Of a DNA stretch of 64,000 nt, positions 1-10,400 are shown one piece after another. Below the pieces are notes generated by a model. That model was given only the letters and a program-made list of their open reading frames with translations, did no database searches and was not told the origin of the DNA. Both the position numbers and the translations under genes were made by a program. Each line of letters starts with the position of its first letter. The stretch's first letter is position 1. Origin of the DNA: Paenibacillus sp. J45TS6 (GTDB taxonomy: Bacteria > Bacillota > Bacilli > Paenibacillales > Paenibacillaceae); the NCBI RefSeq assembly GCF_018403285.1, contig NZ_BOSJ01000007.1:186001-250000 (forward strand). The letters run 5' to 3'.

Positions 1-350
1 CTTTTAAGATTACGGGATAAAGACAGCATCATACCAAGAATCATTTCTGAGATCGGAATCGCATGAATTCCGCTTGTATTAGTGAGCAGTATATTTCGTT
101 CTTCAAAAGTTTCTTGAGGAAGATAGTCTACGCCGGCAGACCAAGTCTGTACCCATTTTAATTTGCTGTCTGGATGTAATAATTCATCTGGTTTACTTTT
201 TGGCCAACCCACCAAGATCTCTGCTTCTCGCAGGACGGAGGGATCAAGCTCCTTTGCTTTGCCTGTAGTTATCGTATAATGAGGTGCTATATCCTGGATA
301 CGCTTTTGCTCTGTCTCTGTAAAAGAAATTAAACTTACAATTTTGCTCAT
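1..350 (-). CDS. D-2-hydroxyacid dehydrogenase family protein, N-terminal part (runs off the left edge)
   Basis: The minus strand reads an open frame of 116 codons starting MSKIVSLISFTETEQKRI and still open at base 1. The part seen matches the N-terminal substrate-binding domain of NAD-dependent 2-hydroxyacid dehydrogenases: the stretch around residues 68-102 (KWVQTWSAGVDYLP, then LLTNTSGIHAIPISE) is typical of the family, where the ITNSSG/SGIH segment precedes the NAD domain. Substrate cannot be told because the Rossmann domain and the catalytic Arg, Glu and His lie outside the window. The start is ATG with an AGGAGG site 10 bases upstream (361-366 on the plus strand). Family assignment is fairly sure; the specific reaction is not. 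Confidence 0.75.
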   Translation of the reverse strand, partial: MSKIVSLISFTETEQKRIQDIAPHYTITTGKAKELDPSVLREAEILVGWPKSKPDELLHPDSKLKWVQTWSAGVDYLPQETFEERNILLTNTSGIHAIPISEMILGMMLSLSRNLK

Positions 351-846
351 TCGCGTAGATCCTCCTCGTTTTATGTATAGTTACAGTGTAGCAGATGATT
401 GGGCAGACGAGCAATTGAAGCAGGGGAGAGTACCCCGTCATGTATACCATCTATTTCCTAACACTTATAATAGAAGAAACCCATCTTTATTGTTGTATTA
501 GAACAGCTGTACTCTTATATAGAAACCTATTATTATAGAAATAAAAAAATTTTAACGTTGATTAAGCGGAAAATTGACATCTAATTATAGGTTATTTACC
601 CAGAAAACAGGAGTAATAAAAATTTGTTTTTGTTACCATATTTTATGGAGTGAGTGACAAGTAACTTATGCTTGTTACCTTATTCAATTCCTCTTTGTAT
701 TTTTGGGAGTAAACATACAATATGGGAATTTAAACCTTTTATAATAATTTAGTACCTGGTACTAGCACTAGGATGTTAGTATTATAATTTGGTTAATACT
801 AGGTAAAGATATAGAGATAAAATTGAAAATAGAAAGGAAGCTTCGA
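351..846. other. Long AT-rich intergenic region between divergent genes
   Basis: About 500 bases separate the divergent dehydrogenase and thpR genes. No convincing small gene was found. The right end holds two inverted repeats listed separately (750-764 and 777-801) and two TATAAT hexamers (740-745 and 783-788). A weaker GTAAC/GTTAC inverted pair lies near 662-677. The rest is AT-rich with no clear structure. Confidence 0.5.
750..801 (+). promoter_or_regulatory. Two operator-like inverted repeats upstream of thpR
   Basis: TAGTACC-T-GGTACTA at 750-764 is a perfect 7-bp inverted repeat around one base. Thirteen bases on, TAGTATTA (777-784) and TAATACTA (794-801) form a second perfect 8-bp inverted repeat whose spacer region holds a TATAAT hexamer at 783-788. 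Both share the TAGTA core. They look like binding sites for a dimeric regulator controlling transcription towards thpR, but no regulator gene sits next to them. Confidence 0.45.
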
Positions 847-1419
847 ATGACGCAAACAACACAAGATAAAGTACGTATCTTCACAGCTGTTTCTCTACCA
901 GATCATGTGAAAGAAGAAATACAGCGTTGGACAGTCGATAACAAAGATAAACTTCCCTTCCGTAATTTTACACATAAAGAAGATTACCATATTACACTTC
1001 AATTTTTAGGGGATACGGAAATAGGTTCCATTAACGCACTTTGTGAAGCTCTTCGAGAAGCTGCTGTTAAGATGCAACAGTTTCCTCTAAGTGTTGGAGA
1101 TGCAGGTGTTTTTGGTTCGCCATTACGTCCTAGGGTTTTATGGAGAGGAGTCGAAGGAGAGATTGATGAGCTCGCTGTGCTTTTCCAGCATATTTTAGAT
1201 GCAACTGCTCCGTTAGGATATATTCCTGAGGATCGTCCTTATCGACCCCATATTACGATTGCTCGCAAATTTGATGATTCTAAGAAGCAAAATTGGAACT
1301 TAGAGGAATTGTCAACACAGAAAAAAATTGAACCGTGGCTTGTCAAAGACTTTGTATTATTTCAGACGATACTTGGTCAAAAACCGATGTATAAAATAAT
1401 CGAGAAATTTGATTTTTGA
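847..1419 (+). CDS. thpR: RNA 2',3'-cyclic phosphodiesterase (ThpR/LigT family)
   Basis: A 190-residue 2H phosphoesterase. Members of this family hydrolyse 2',3'-cyclic phosphate RNA ends to 2'-phosphate ends and, in reverse, can join tRNA halves. Both catalytic HxT motifs are visible: His48-Ile-Thr50 in DYHITLQFLG and His135-Ile-Thr137 in RPHITIAR. The spacing and length fit the family. An in-frame TTG lies 24 bases upstream, but ATG at 847 is preferred because GAAAGGAAG stands just ahead of it. The gene appears monocistronic, with operator-like repeats upstream. The physiological substrate is not known for most bacteria. Confidence 0.88.
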   Translation: MTQTTQDKVRIFTAVSLPDHVKEEIQRWTVDNKDKLPFRNFTHKEDYHITLQFLGDTEIGSINALCEALREAAVKMQQFPLSVGDAGVFGSPLRPRVLWRGVEGEIDELAVLFQHILDATAPLGYIPEDRPYRPHITIARKFDDSKKQNWNLEELSTQKKIEPWLVKDFVLFQTILGQKPMYKIIEKFDF

Positions 1420-1743
1420 TTGTCTCTATTCTCTTAACTTCGCTTCAAAATGGGTTAATTGTTTATTATCCTAAAAATATACAATCAATCCAAATATATT
1501 AAAGGAATTAATAGAGTTAAAAAAATTCACAAAAATTATTCAAATTTTTTTATTTTATGATGCAGAGCAGGTGTTCGTGTGTTAAAAATCCTGATGTATC
1601 AACGAAATTTTGAGTTTAACATTACCCTCACTTGAGGGGCTTACAGGGATATCTGACGCATAAAATAGTTTACTCTATGTATTCAAACCTTGCATTTTTG
1701 GTTACAGTTAAGTAGAATTGTGCCGATATAACAGGAGGTTATT
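1420..1743. other. AT-rich intergenic region, no gene seen
   Basis: This 324-base gap holds runs of A and T and one short dyad, CCCTC-ACTT-GAGGG, at 1625-1638. No clear terminator for thpR or promoter for the next gene stood out. Confidence 0.4.
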
Positions 1744-2643
1744 ATGAATACAAATAGAGAGACTCGCTGGGTAGCACCGCTCATGTATGTGCTGCTTGTG
1801 TTTATATTGGGGGCAAGCCTGATTACGAAGGCTGTTGAAGTATATGGGGAAAGTACAACTCAGGATAGTACGGAATCCGGAACTCCTATGAATCAAATAG
1901 CAGTAAATCATAACAGCAGGATGTACTCTGATCGGGACGGAGTCGCTATGCTTACTTCCGTGACGGATTTAACAGGAGTAACCACTGTAACAACGGCACA
2001 GCTGACACAAGAATCAGGACCTTCTTCTTCGGAAGACCATGTCTTGCTCAAAACAGCTGCTCTTTCGGCAGAAACGAATGCCGAGAATGAGAAAGAAGCA
2101 GAGCGTAAGGCTTTAGAAGCCCAAAAAGAAGCTCAACGAAAACTACGTGAACAACAAAAAGCAATTGCGTTAGCAAAAGAAAAAGAAAAACAAACTACTC
2201 CCCCAAAAACTCTATACTTTACCAAGACGGAATTACTAACCCAGGAGGAAAAAGACAAGGCCACCTGGAACTACAACGTCTCGGATAAAGAGCTGCTTAT
2301 GCTACAAAAAATTGTCATGGCAGAAGCAGAAGGTGAACCGTACGAAGGCAAAGTTGCAGTAGCTAACGTTGTCTTAAACCGGCTACGGTCAGCCAATTAT
2401 CCCGATACCATTAAAGGCGTTATCTATCAAAAGTATCAATTTAGTCCCGTGGCGAACGGCCGAATGGACCGTGTGACGCCGAACGAGGATACCATTCGTG
2501 CTGTCAATGAAGCGCTCAACGGACGGAAAGAAGTGCCTGACGAAACACTCTACTTCTTATCTATTACCCTAGCTGACGACTTAACAGTACATCATTCACA
2601 AATAAAAGTTAAGAGAATCGGAAATCATACATTTTATAAATAA
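1744..2643 (+). CDS. SleB/CwlJ-type cell wall hydrolase
   Basis: A 299-residue exported protein. Residues 11-31 form one hydrophobic segment, probably a signal anchor. Residues 112-150 are rich in Lys, Glu and Ala and probably coiled coil. Residues 182-299 match the SleB-type Hydrolase_2 domain: the MAEAEGEP segment (193-199) carries the acidic catalytic region, followed by the NVVLNRL and QFSPV motifs and a terminal GNHTFYK. Such enzymes cut spore cortex or vegetative peptidoglycan. The peptidoglycan-binding domain of true SleB is absent, replaced by the coiled stretch, so this is better seen as a SleB-domain hydrolase of unknown role than as SleB itself. ATG follows AGGAGG at good spacing. 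It seems to stand alone. Confidence 0.85.
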   Translation: MNTNRETRWVAPLMYVLLVFILGASLITKAVEVYGESTTQDSTESGTPMNQIAVNHNSRMYSDRDGVAMLTSVTDLTGVTTVTTAQLTQESGPSSSEDHVLLKTAALSAETNAENEKEAERKALEAQKEAQRKLREQQKAIALAKEKEKQTTPPKTLYFTKTELLTQEEKDKATWNYNVSDKELLMLQKIVMAEAEGEPYEGKVAVANVVLNRLRSANYPDTIKGVIYQKYQFSPVANGRMDRVTPNEDTIRAVNEALNGRKEVPDETLYFLSITLADDLTVHHSQIKVKRIGNHTFYK

Positions 2644-2720
2644 GCTCCAAAAGTGATATACTAGAAAGATAGTTCCTTTAAGAAATGTTCATTTCTACTG
2701 ACTAGGAGGCGTATCACTCT

Positions 2721-3404
2721 ATGAAAATCACATATTATGGACACTCATGTATCCTTGTTGAAGAAGCAGGCAAACGCGTTATTATTGATCCTTTTTTAAC
2801 AGGGAATCCTACCGCTAAAATAGCTGCTGAAGACGTCAAAGTAGATGCAGTGCTGCTAACACATGGTCACTCGGATCACTTCGGTGATACACTCACGATC
2901 GCAAAACAGAATGATTGCCCCGTTGTGGCGGTCTATGAATTAGCAGAGTATTGCCAGAGTCAAGGAGTACAAGTACAACATATGAATATTGGCGGGAGCT
3001 GCCAGTTTGATGGATTTAAAGTGAAGTATACGCTCGCCTTCCATAGTTCCTCTCTTGAAGTGAACGGGACAACCGTATATATGGGACAGCCTGCGGGAAT
3101 CCTGTTAACGATGGGTGACAAAACGATCTACCATGCAGGAGATACAGCACTTTTCGGTGATATGAAAATCATCGGTGAAATGAACGATATTGATACAGCG
3201 ATCCTGCCAATCGGTGATGTGCTGACAATGGGTCCTGAGGATGCTGCAATCGCCGCTGAATGGCTGAGAGCAAGAAAGGTCATTCCAGTTCATTACAACA
3301 CCTTCCCGTTTATTAAACAGGATGCAAATTCGTTTACTGAGCTTCTAGAGTCCAAAGGGATAGTAGGAGTGGCTTTAGAGCCGGGGGCTAGTACAGAAAT
3401 TTAG
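2721..3404 (+). CDS. UPF0173 metal-dependent hydrolase (metallo-beta-lactamase fold)
   Basis: A 227-residue protein of the YtkL/UPF0173 family. The zinc-binding HxHxDH motif is at His48-Gly-His50-Ser-Asp52-His53, and the later HAGDT and PVHYNT segments give the remaining metal ligands of the fold. The family is widespread in Firmicutes and Archaea and its substrate is unknown. The start is ATG with AGGAGG 11 bases upstream. It has only a 77-base gap from the hydrolase gene before it and is followed by a hairpin terminator, so the two may be co-transcribed. Confidence 0.85.
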   Translation: MKITYYGHSCILVEEAGKRVIIDPFLTGNPTAKIAAEDVKVDAVLLTHGHSDHFGDTLTIAKQNDCPVVAVYELAEYCQSQGVQVQHMNIGGSCQFDGFKVKYTLAFHSSSLEVNGTTVYMGQPAGILLTMGDKTIYHAGDTALFGDMKIIGEMNDIDTAILPIGDVLTMGPEDAAIAAEWLRARKVIPVHYNTFPFIKQDANSFTELLESKGIVGVALEPGASTEI

Positions 3405-3460
3405 TTCTTACTGAATCAATTTCACCATTTTCATGAGTTATGATATGGATTAAATAGATA

Positions 3461-3522
3461 AGAAAGAGCTGCTTATGATCTTGCTGGGTAAGCCGGATGG
3501 TGAGCTGCTCTTTCTTTTTTTT
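3461..3522 (+). terminator. Rho-independent terminator after the UPF0173 gene
   Basis: AGAAAGAGC at 3461-3469 pairs with GCTCTTTCT at 3507-3515, followed by a T run to 3522. The 37-base loop is long but contains further complementarity (AGCT). Confidence 0.65.
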
Positions 3523-3631
3523 GATTATGTAATTTTTTTCTTGCCAATAGAACAGAAAAGTGGTAAAGTGATTTTTGACCGAATGACTGAATTGGATTTT
3601 TAGTCAAACAGAAGTTAGAGGAGGAGAGGCA

Positions 3632-4219
3632 ATGGCTCCGATAGATCGTCGCAAACAAATACTCAAAGCAGCAGCGAAGTCCTTTGCTTTGTTTGGTTAT
3701 AAAGCAACGACGATGGATCAGGTGGCGAAGATTGCGAATGTAGGTAAGGGAACAATCTACACCTTTTTTACTAATAAGGAAGAATTGTTCGATGAGATTT
3801 TGCATGAAGTCATTATAGAAATGAAAAATGTGGCAGAGAGAGAATTAGATCATGAGCAGACGTTTTTTAATAACTTGTTTCGAATATTAGATTCCTTACT
3901 TGAGTTCAGAGAGCAGCATGATCTGCTCATTAAGCTTTCTCAAGAAGTGAGGGAGTTTGGAACACTGCAAGCAAAAACGGGCAATGCCAAGGTAGAAGGT
4001 GTAATCACAGGTTATCTCGAGAAAGAACTTCGCTTAGCGCAAGAAAAGGGAGAGATAAAACCTTGTGATCCCAAAGTAGCGTCTTTCATTATGTTTAAGA
4101 TCTACATTGCACTTACTTCGGATTGGAGTCATGGGAATGAACCTCTCAGCAAAGAAGAAATTAAGCAGTATATTGAGTTGTTTTTGGTGCATGGACTAGT
4201 GCCAGATCTTCCAGCATAA
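3632..4219 (+). CDS. TetR/AcrR family transcriptional regulator
   Basis: A 195-residue one-domain repressor of the TetR family. Residues 4-60 carry the three-helix DNA-binding domain, with the typical KATTMDQVAKIANVGKGTIY recognition region and the FTNKEELF segment after it. The C-terminal ligand domain has no recognisable specificity. It is followed after its own terminator by the YhgE-like gene in the same direction; TetR genes beside YhgE/Pip proteins are common in Bacillales, so control of that gene is likely but inferred. ATG follows GAGGAGGAGAGG. Confidence 0.85.
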   Translation: MAPIDRRKQILKAAAKSFALFGYKATTMDQVAKIANVGKGTIYTFFTNKEELFDEILHEVIIEMKNVAERELDHEQTFFNNLFRILDSLLEFREQHDLLIKLSQEVREFGTLQAKTGNAKVEGVITGYLEKELRLAQEKGEIKPCDPKVASFIMFKIYIALTSDWSHGNEPLSKEEIKQYIELFLVHGLVPDLPA

Positions 4220-4550
4220 AAATACTTACGGAAAGCCGGCTGCGATATATAGTAGTTAGATAGATAGAAATAGCCGGCTTTTAAAAAAACTTCCCTGAGA
4301 CAAAGTAGAAAGTATGCGATAAAACAAAAAAATGTTTCATTGCTCAGGTAGAGGATTATATAAATAATGCAGTACTTAGGTTGTATCTTTGAAAAAGCAT
4401 AGGAGAAAGGTTATTTTTTTTCATCTCATATGACTATTTGGGGAAAACAGTCATGAAGTTCGCGCTTTCATTTTTCATACTGCGCTTATGAAATGAAATG
4501 ACAACTAGAAAGTTCGAAGTGAGATAGCGTAAAGGGAGAGAAAGAAGTAA
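4220..4550 (+). promoter_or_regulatory. Intergenic region upstream of yhgE with an imperfect dyad
   Basis: After the terminator at 4232-4284 about 260 bases remain ahead of yhgE. An imperfect inverted repeat lies at 4466-4500, TTTCAT plus TTTTTCAT on the left and ATGAAATGAAAT on the right around GCGCTT. It is a possible operator for the TetR protein encoded upstream. No other small gene was seen. Confidence 0.35.
4232..4284 (+). terminator. Terminator after the TetR gene
   Basis: AAAGCCGGCT at 4232-4241 pairs with AGCCGGCTTT at 4272-4281 (10 bp). Only a short T stretch is present because the T run is followed by A. Confidence 0.65.
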
Positions 4551-7013
4551 ATGAAGACATTATCCGTATTTTTTCAAGATGTATGGCGAGCACTGAAGAA
4601 CCCCAAAGTTCTTATTCCGCTCATCGCAGTGATGCTGATTCCTATTCTGTATACAGGCGTATATCTTACCGCCTTTTGGGATCCTTACGGCAAACTGGAC
4701 ACACTGCCTATAGCGGTGGTGAATCAGGATCAGGGTGCTGAATTTGAAGGCAAGCAGCTTCAGATCGGGGAAGATCTCATCGATGAGCTGAAAGAAGGGC
4801 AAGATTTCAATTGGCAGTTTGTAGATCTCGATGAGGCAAGACAAGGAATGGATAATAACGAGTATTATATGATGATCACCATTCCAGAAGATTTTTCGCA
4901 AAAAGCAACGACATTAATGGATGATGAACCGAATCCTTCTGAACTGATCTATGAACCGAATGCGAGCTATAACTTTATTGGTGCTCAGATCGGTGACACG
5001 GCGATGAAAGAAATCAGCAAGAAGATATCTGCTGCGGTAACCGAATCCTATACAGAAACGCTGCTTGATAAATTCACAGAAGTAGCGGATGGATTCGAAG
5101 AAGCAGGAGATGGCGCAACCAAAATTAATGACGGTGCCGGCGAACTGAATGATGGAGCGCTGACCCTTCAAGAAAATCTTCAGAAACTGACAGACGGAAC
5201 GCTGGAACTAAAAGAAGGTATTGCTCCACTTGCAGACGGGGTCAAAACCTTGGATGATGGAGCGAGTCAATTAAGCTCAGGTGCCAGTGACCTTTCCACT
5301 GGACTATCTCAACTCGTTGATGCAGAAGGCCAGCTGGCTGGCGGAATCGGACAGCTTCAGGATGGTGCGGGTAAGTTGAAAGACGGTATTGTAAGTTCTC
5401 GTGAAGGTGCAGGCAAGCTTAGCATGGGTCTTTCTGCTGCATCGGAAGGTGCGGACTCATTAGTATCGGGTCTTGAGGATGCATCAGCAGGAAGTGAAAA
5501 ACTAGTAGCCGGACTGACTTCTACCGAAGCAGGTGCCAGCAAACTTTCAGATGGACTAAAAAGTGCAGCTGGAGGAAGTGAGCAACTTGTAGGTGGTCTC
5601 ACTGCATCTCAAGCAGCTAGTAAGCAAATAGCTGAGGGTGCACAAGGCGTAGCAGACGGGATTAAACAGCTGACTGAACAGAGTCCAGAACTCGCAGCAC
5701 TTCCTGAGGTACAAAAGCTGCTTGCAGCGAGTCAGGCTGTTGCAGCAGGAAGCAGTGAACTTAGTGAAGGACAAAGTAAACTGCTAAGTGGAGCACAGTC
5801 TCTACATGAGGGGAATTCACAGTTATCTTCAGGTGCGGACGAACTTCTCGCTGCTCAGCAGCAATTACTTAGTGGAGCACAGTCTCTGAATGACGGACAC
5901 GGGCAGTTATTAAGCGGTGCACAGCAGCTTGCTGATGCTCAGAAACAATTAGCAGAAGGTGCAAATACGCTCGCAGCAGGTCAAGATCAACTTCTCGCAG
6001 GGGCAGATCAGTTATACAGCGGCCAGGGAGAACTTGCTAGTAATATGAACTTGTTCGGAGAAAAATTAAGTGAGGCAGCGACGGGCAGTGAGACACTCAG
6101 CTCAGGTGCAGCTGATCTTAAATCGGGAACAAGTACGCTGGCTGGCGGTGTAGGCGAACTTACCGGCGGGGTAGATACTCTTGCAGACGGTTCTGTGAAA
6201 CTTACGGATGGTGCTGGCGAACTTCATGAAGGACTGACAGAGTTAAAAGATGGATCAGAAGAACTGGCAGACAAGCTTAACGATGCGGCTGATGAGACTG
6301 CAGAGATGAAAGGCAAAGACGACAGCTTTGTTGATATGTTCGCGGAGCCGGTTCAAACAGTAGAAGATGAGTCAAGAACGGTTTCGAATTACGGAACAGG
6401 ACTCACACCTTACTTCATGTCGATTGGTTTGTTCGTTGGTGCATTGATCTCAACCATCGTTATGAGCATGCGTGAAACAAGTGTACCAGGTGCAACGCCT
6501 TGGGCACGCTTTGTGAGCCGATTCTTTGCTTTTGCAGGAATGAGTATTATTCAAGCTATTGCAATCGCTACGTTCATGATTTATGGATTACACCTTGAAG
6601 TACAGAGTGTTCCTTATTTCTATCTGTTCTCAATCATTACAGGTATTGCTTCCATGATGATTGTTCAGGCACTCGTAACTTGGCTGGATCTAGTGGGACG
6701 TTATCTTGCGATCGTTCTACTCGTACTTCAACTTGCGACAAGTGGTGGTACATTCCCGCTTGAAACACTTCCAAGTTGGCTGCAGCCGATTAGTCATTTG
6801 TTGCCGATGTACCACAGCGTTGTTGGTTATCGTGCTGTAGTAATGAGCGGAAACTATGATCTAATGTGGAAACAAGCTGAAATCCTAGGTGTTTATGCTG
6901 TAGTGGGCATGTTATTAACACTCGGATACTTCTTATGGAGTGGTTCTAAAAAAAGAAATGATCAATCAGAAGATCAAAATCATACGCACAGTGGTGAAGC
7001 ACTGACCGCATGA
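4551..7013 (+). CDS. yhgE: YhgE/Pip family membrane protein
   Basis: An 820-residue protein with the family's layout. One transmembrane segment near residues 15-38 is followed by the conserved YhgE/Pip N-terminal domain (LPIAVVNQDQGAEFEG). A very long central region (about 185-600) consists of degenerate 7- and 11-residue repeats of the type L-x-D/S-G-A-x-x-L. At the end are about six transmembrane helices of ABC-2 type (about 632-795). The family includes the Lactococcus phage infection protein Pip and relatives of the type VII secretion protein EsaA/YueB; exact function is unresolved. The repeats predict a long extracellular stalk. The upstream TetR gene is the likely regulator. A strong terminator follows, so it is transcribed alone. 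Confidence 0.85.
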   Translation: MKTLSVFFQDVWRALKNPKVLIPLIAVMLIPILYTGVYLTAFWDPYGKLDTLPIAVVNQDQGAEFEGKQLQIGEDLIDELKEGQDFNWQFVDLDEARQGMDNNEYYMMITIPEDFSQKATTLMDDEPNPSELIYEPNASYNFIGAQIGDTAMKEISKKISAAVTESYTETLLDKFTEVADGFEEAGDGATKINDGAGELNDGALTLQENLQKLTDGTLELKEGIAPLADGVKTLDDGASQLSSGASDLSTGLSQLVDAEGQLAGGIGQLQDGAGKLKDGIVSSREGAGKLSMGLSAASEGADSLVSGLEDASAGSEKLVAGLTSTEAGASKLSDGLKSAAGGSEQLVGGLTASQAASKQIAEGAQGVADGIKQLTEQSPELAALPEVQKLLAASQAVAAGSSELSEGQSKLLSGAQSLHEGNSQLSSGADELLAAQQQLLSGAQSLNDGHGQLLSGAQQLADAQKQLAEGANTLAAGQDQLLAGADQLYSGQGELASNMNLFGEKLSEAATGSETLSSGAADLKSGTSTLAGGVGELTGGVDTLADGSVKLTDGAGELHEGLTELKDGSEELADKLNDAADETAEMKGKDDSFVDMFAEPVQTVEDESRTVSNYGTGLTPYFMSIGLFVGALISTIVMSMRETSVPGATPWARFVSRFFAFAGMSIIQAIAIATFMIYGLHLEVQSVPYFYLFSIITGIASMMIVQALVTWLDLVGRYLAIVLLVLQLATSGGTFPLETLPSWLQPISHLLPMYHSVVGYRAVVMSGNYDLMWKQAEILGVYAVVGMLLTLGYFLWSGSKKRNDQSEDQNHTHSGEALTA

Positions 7014-7097
7014 TTAAGCAATATCAAAAAAATAATGAATGCACCCATAATACAGCCTATCATAGATAGACTTGTTTGAAAGTGTATCTTGTCACAC

Positions 7098-7138
7098 GAA
7101 AGCCCCGCCTTCCATAAGAAGGCGGGGCTTTCTATTTT
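7098..7138 (+). terminator. Strong terminator after yhgE
   Basis: GAAAGCCCCGCCTTC at 7098-7112 and GAAGGCGGGGCTTTC at 7118-7132 form a perfect 15-bp stem with a 5-base loop, followed by TATTTT. Confidence 0.9.
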
Positions 7139-7494
7139 CTGAAAGATTGTACAAATTTTCAGAGTATTGGTCCATTCAAATATAACACCGTTATGGCAAA
7201 TAATTAAGAACAATATAAAGAGTTAACAGGGAATGAGCAGGAATAAAATATCCAAACAAATACCGGGAAAAACATCGGTATATAGTGGTATAAAAACGAA
7301 ATTTTCCTTATGACGACCATAGAAATTTTAAATTGCACCGAGTTTACACTCGATGTTAAAATGAGAGAACTATACGACCTTTGATCGTCAAGTACGGACT
7401 ATTTATTACCCTTCCTCATTCCCTTTGTCCCTTCGTCATTTTTCGCTTATTACGGATGTTCCTAAAATTCATGATCATAGAAAGGTTGCGTTCC
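7139..7494 (+). promoter_or_regulatory. Upstream region of the glutamate synthase gene
   Basis: About 350 bases with no gene. A small dyad CGAGT-TTAC-ACTCG lies at 7339-7352. No clear LysR-type or riboswitch structure was recognised. An in-frame TTG at 7381 would add 38 residues to the next protein but has no ribosome binding site. Confidence 0.3.
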
Positions 7495-10400
7495 ATGAGA
7501 CAGACTGGATTACCTCCAAAACAGGGGCTTTATGACCCGCAGTTCGAGAAAGACGCTTGTGGTATGGGGTTTGTAGCTAATATTAAAGGGGCTGCCTCTC
7601 ACGATATTGTTAGTCAAGCTTTGACGATGCTGAGTAACATGGAGCATCGTGGAGGACAAGGGAGTGAGCCGAATTCAGGTGACGGCGCCGGAATTTTAAT
7701 TCAGATCCCTCATCGGTTTTTTGCAGAAGAAGCACAGCGACTTGGATACCAACTTCCAGAGCCAGATCATTATGGTGTAGGGATGATTTTCACCTCACGT
7801 AACGAAGAGGTTCGCGAGGAGCATTTGAATATCCTTCGCAAGATTGTAGAAGACGAGGGACAGCAGTATCTTGGTGTTCGTGAAGTCCCAACATACGATG
7901 GTATGTTAGGCAGATCAGCGCTTGCTGCGAAGCCTTATGTATGTCAGGTGTTCATTGGCACGAACGAGGAGAAGCTGAGCGGACTCGAACTAGAACGGAA
8001 GCTGTATATTATTCGCCGCCGCGCAGAGCAGCAGATTCGGTACGCTGATCAGGTAAGAGGCGCGGATACATTTTATATTCCAAGTATGTCTTGCCGTAAG
8101 ATTGTATATAAAGGCATGCTGACCACTGAGCAGGTGGGTCAATTTTATCTTGATCTGCAAGATGAACGGGTAGAATCAGCAATGGCACTGCTGCACTCTC
8201 GTTTTAGTACCAATACATTTCCAAGCTGGGAGCGGGCGCATCCGTATCGTTTCATGATCCACAACGGTGAGATCAATACGATGCGAGGTAACGTCAACTG
8301 GATGCACGCACGTCAGTCTCTGTTTGAGAGCGAACTATTCGGAGAAGACTTGTCCAAAGTTAAACCTGTCATTAATCCGGATGGATCGGATACAGCGATG
8401 TTTGATAACACGCTTGAATTTCTGTACTTAAGCGGACGTTCCCTGCCGCATGTCGCCATGATGATGGTGCCTGAACCTTGGAACAACGATGCGGGTATGG
8501 ATGAAGATAAGAAGGCTTTCTATGAATATCACAGTACCTTAATGGAACCATGGGATGGACCGGCTGCGATGGCATTTACAGATGGAATCCAAATTGGAGC
8601 CATACTAGATCGTAACGGGCTGCGTCCTGCAAGGTATTATGTAACGAAAGATGACCGTATTGTGCTGTCTTCGGAAGTGGGAGTCCTTGATATTGCACCA
8701 GAGAACATTCTGTACAAGGACAGATTACGCCCAGGCCGTATGCTTCTCGTGGATACAAAGGAAGGGCGTATTATTTCGGACGATGAAGTAAAATCGCAGA
8801 TTGCATCCGAACAACCCTATAAAGAATGGCTGGATGAGCATCTCGTCGATCTTCATGAGCTGCCTGATGCACCGGAACTCCCAGAACCAAAACATGAGAA
8901 TATCAACCAGCTTCAGCTGGCATTCGGATATACTTTTGAAGAGCTGCGTAAAGTCCTGGAGCCGATGGGTTCTACAGGGATGGAAGCAACTGGTTCGATG
9001 GGATACGACGCACCCCTGGCGATATTATCGGATCGCCCTCAGCGGCTTTATAACTATTTTAAACAGATGTTTGCGCAGGTTACAAATCCGCCGATTGATG
9101 CTTTGCGCGAAGAGATTGTCACTTCGACACTGACTACGATTGGCCCCGAACGTAACTTACTGCTGCCGGAACCAGAAAGTGCAAGACAGATTCGTGTATC
9201 TTCACCTATTCTCTCTAATGAAGAGTTTGCAAAACTCCGTCATATACGTAGACCTGGTTTTCGTTCAATGACGATCCCGATCTTCTTCCCTGCTAAAGAG
9301 GGTGCAGAGGGAATGAAGAAGGCGATGGATGTACTTTTTGAAGCAGCAGATCGTGTCATTGAGAAGGGGCATAATATTCTGATTCTCTCAGATCGCGGTG
9401 TAGATGCTGAGAATGCGGCCATTCCTGCGTTACTCGCTGTTTCTGGACTTCACCATCATCTAATTCGTCAAAAAACCCGTACAAAAGTTAGCATATTGCT
9501 GGAATCCGGTGAACCCCGTGATGTCCATCATTATGCGGTGCTATTAGGGTACGGCGTGAGTGCTGTGAATCCATATTTAGCATTCGAAACCATGGATGTT
9601 ATGATTCAGCAAGGTATGCTGCGCGGGATTACGCATGAGAAAGCAGTGAAGAATTACATTAAGGCAGCGACAAAAGGGGTAGTGAAGATCTTATCCAAGA
9701 TGGGAATCTCTACGATTCAATCCTACCGAGGTGCACAGATTTTTGAGGCTGTAGGACTCAAGAGTGATTTTGTCGATGAATACTTCACTTGGACACCTTC
9801 CCGCATCGGCGGTATTGGCTTAGAAGAAGTGACAGCAGAGACCCTAGTGCATCATGAACGCGCATTTACAGATAAAGACGGTAACGATAAAGTGCTGGAT
9901 TCAGGAGGAGAATATCAGTGGCGGAGCGATGGAGAAGACCATCTATTTACACCGCAGACGATTCATACGCTCCAGCACGCGGTTAGAACGGGAGATTACG
10001 CGCTTTATAAGAAATATGCAAAGCTTGTCCAAGGCGAGAACGAGAAGAGACTTACCATTCGTTCGCTATTGAAATTAAAACCGGCGGGTCCAAAAGTTCC
10101 TCTTGAGGAAGTGGAGTCAGCTGAATCCATTATGAGACGATTTAAGACAGGAGCTATGTCTTTTGGTTCCATTAGTAAAGAAGCACATGAGGATTTAGCG
10201 ATCGCAATGAACCGGGTTGGCGGTAAGAGTAATACCGGAGAAGGTGGAGAAGATCCCGCTCGTTTTGTAAAAGACAGTAATGGTGATTCTCGCCGTAGTG
10301 CGATTAAGCAGGTGGCTTCTGGACGTTTTGGGGTAACATCGAATTATTTGGTAAATGCCGATGAGATCCAGATCAAAATGGCGCAAGGAGCGAAACCAGG

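Noticed and set aside
7381-7494. 38-residue N-terminal extension of glutamate synthase from TTG 7381
   Set aside because: No ribosome binding site, and the family's propeptide before the catalytic Cys is only about 20 residues.
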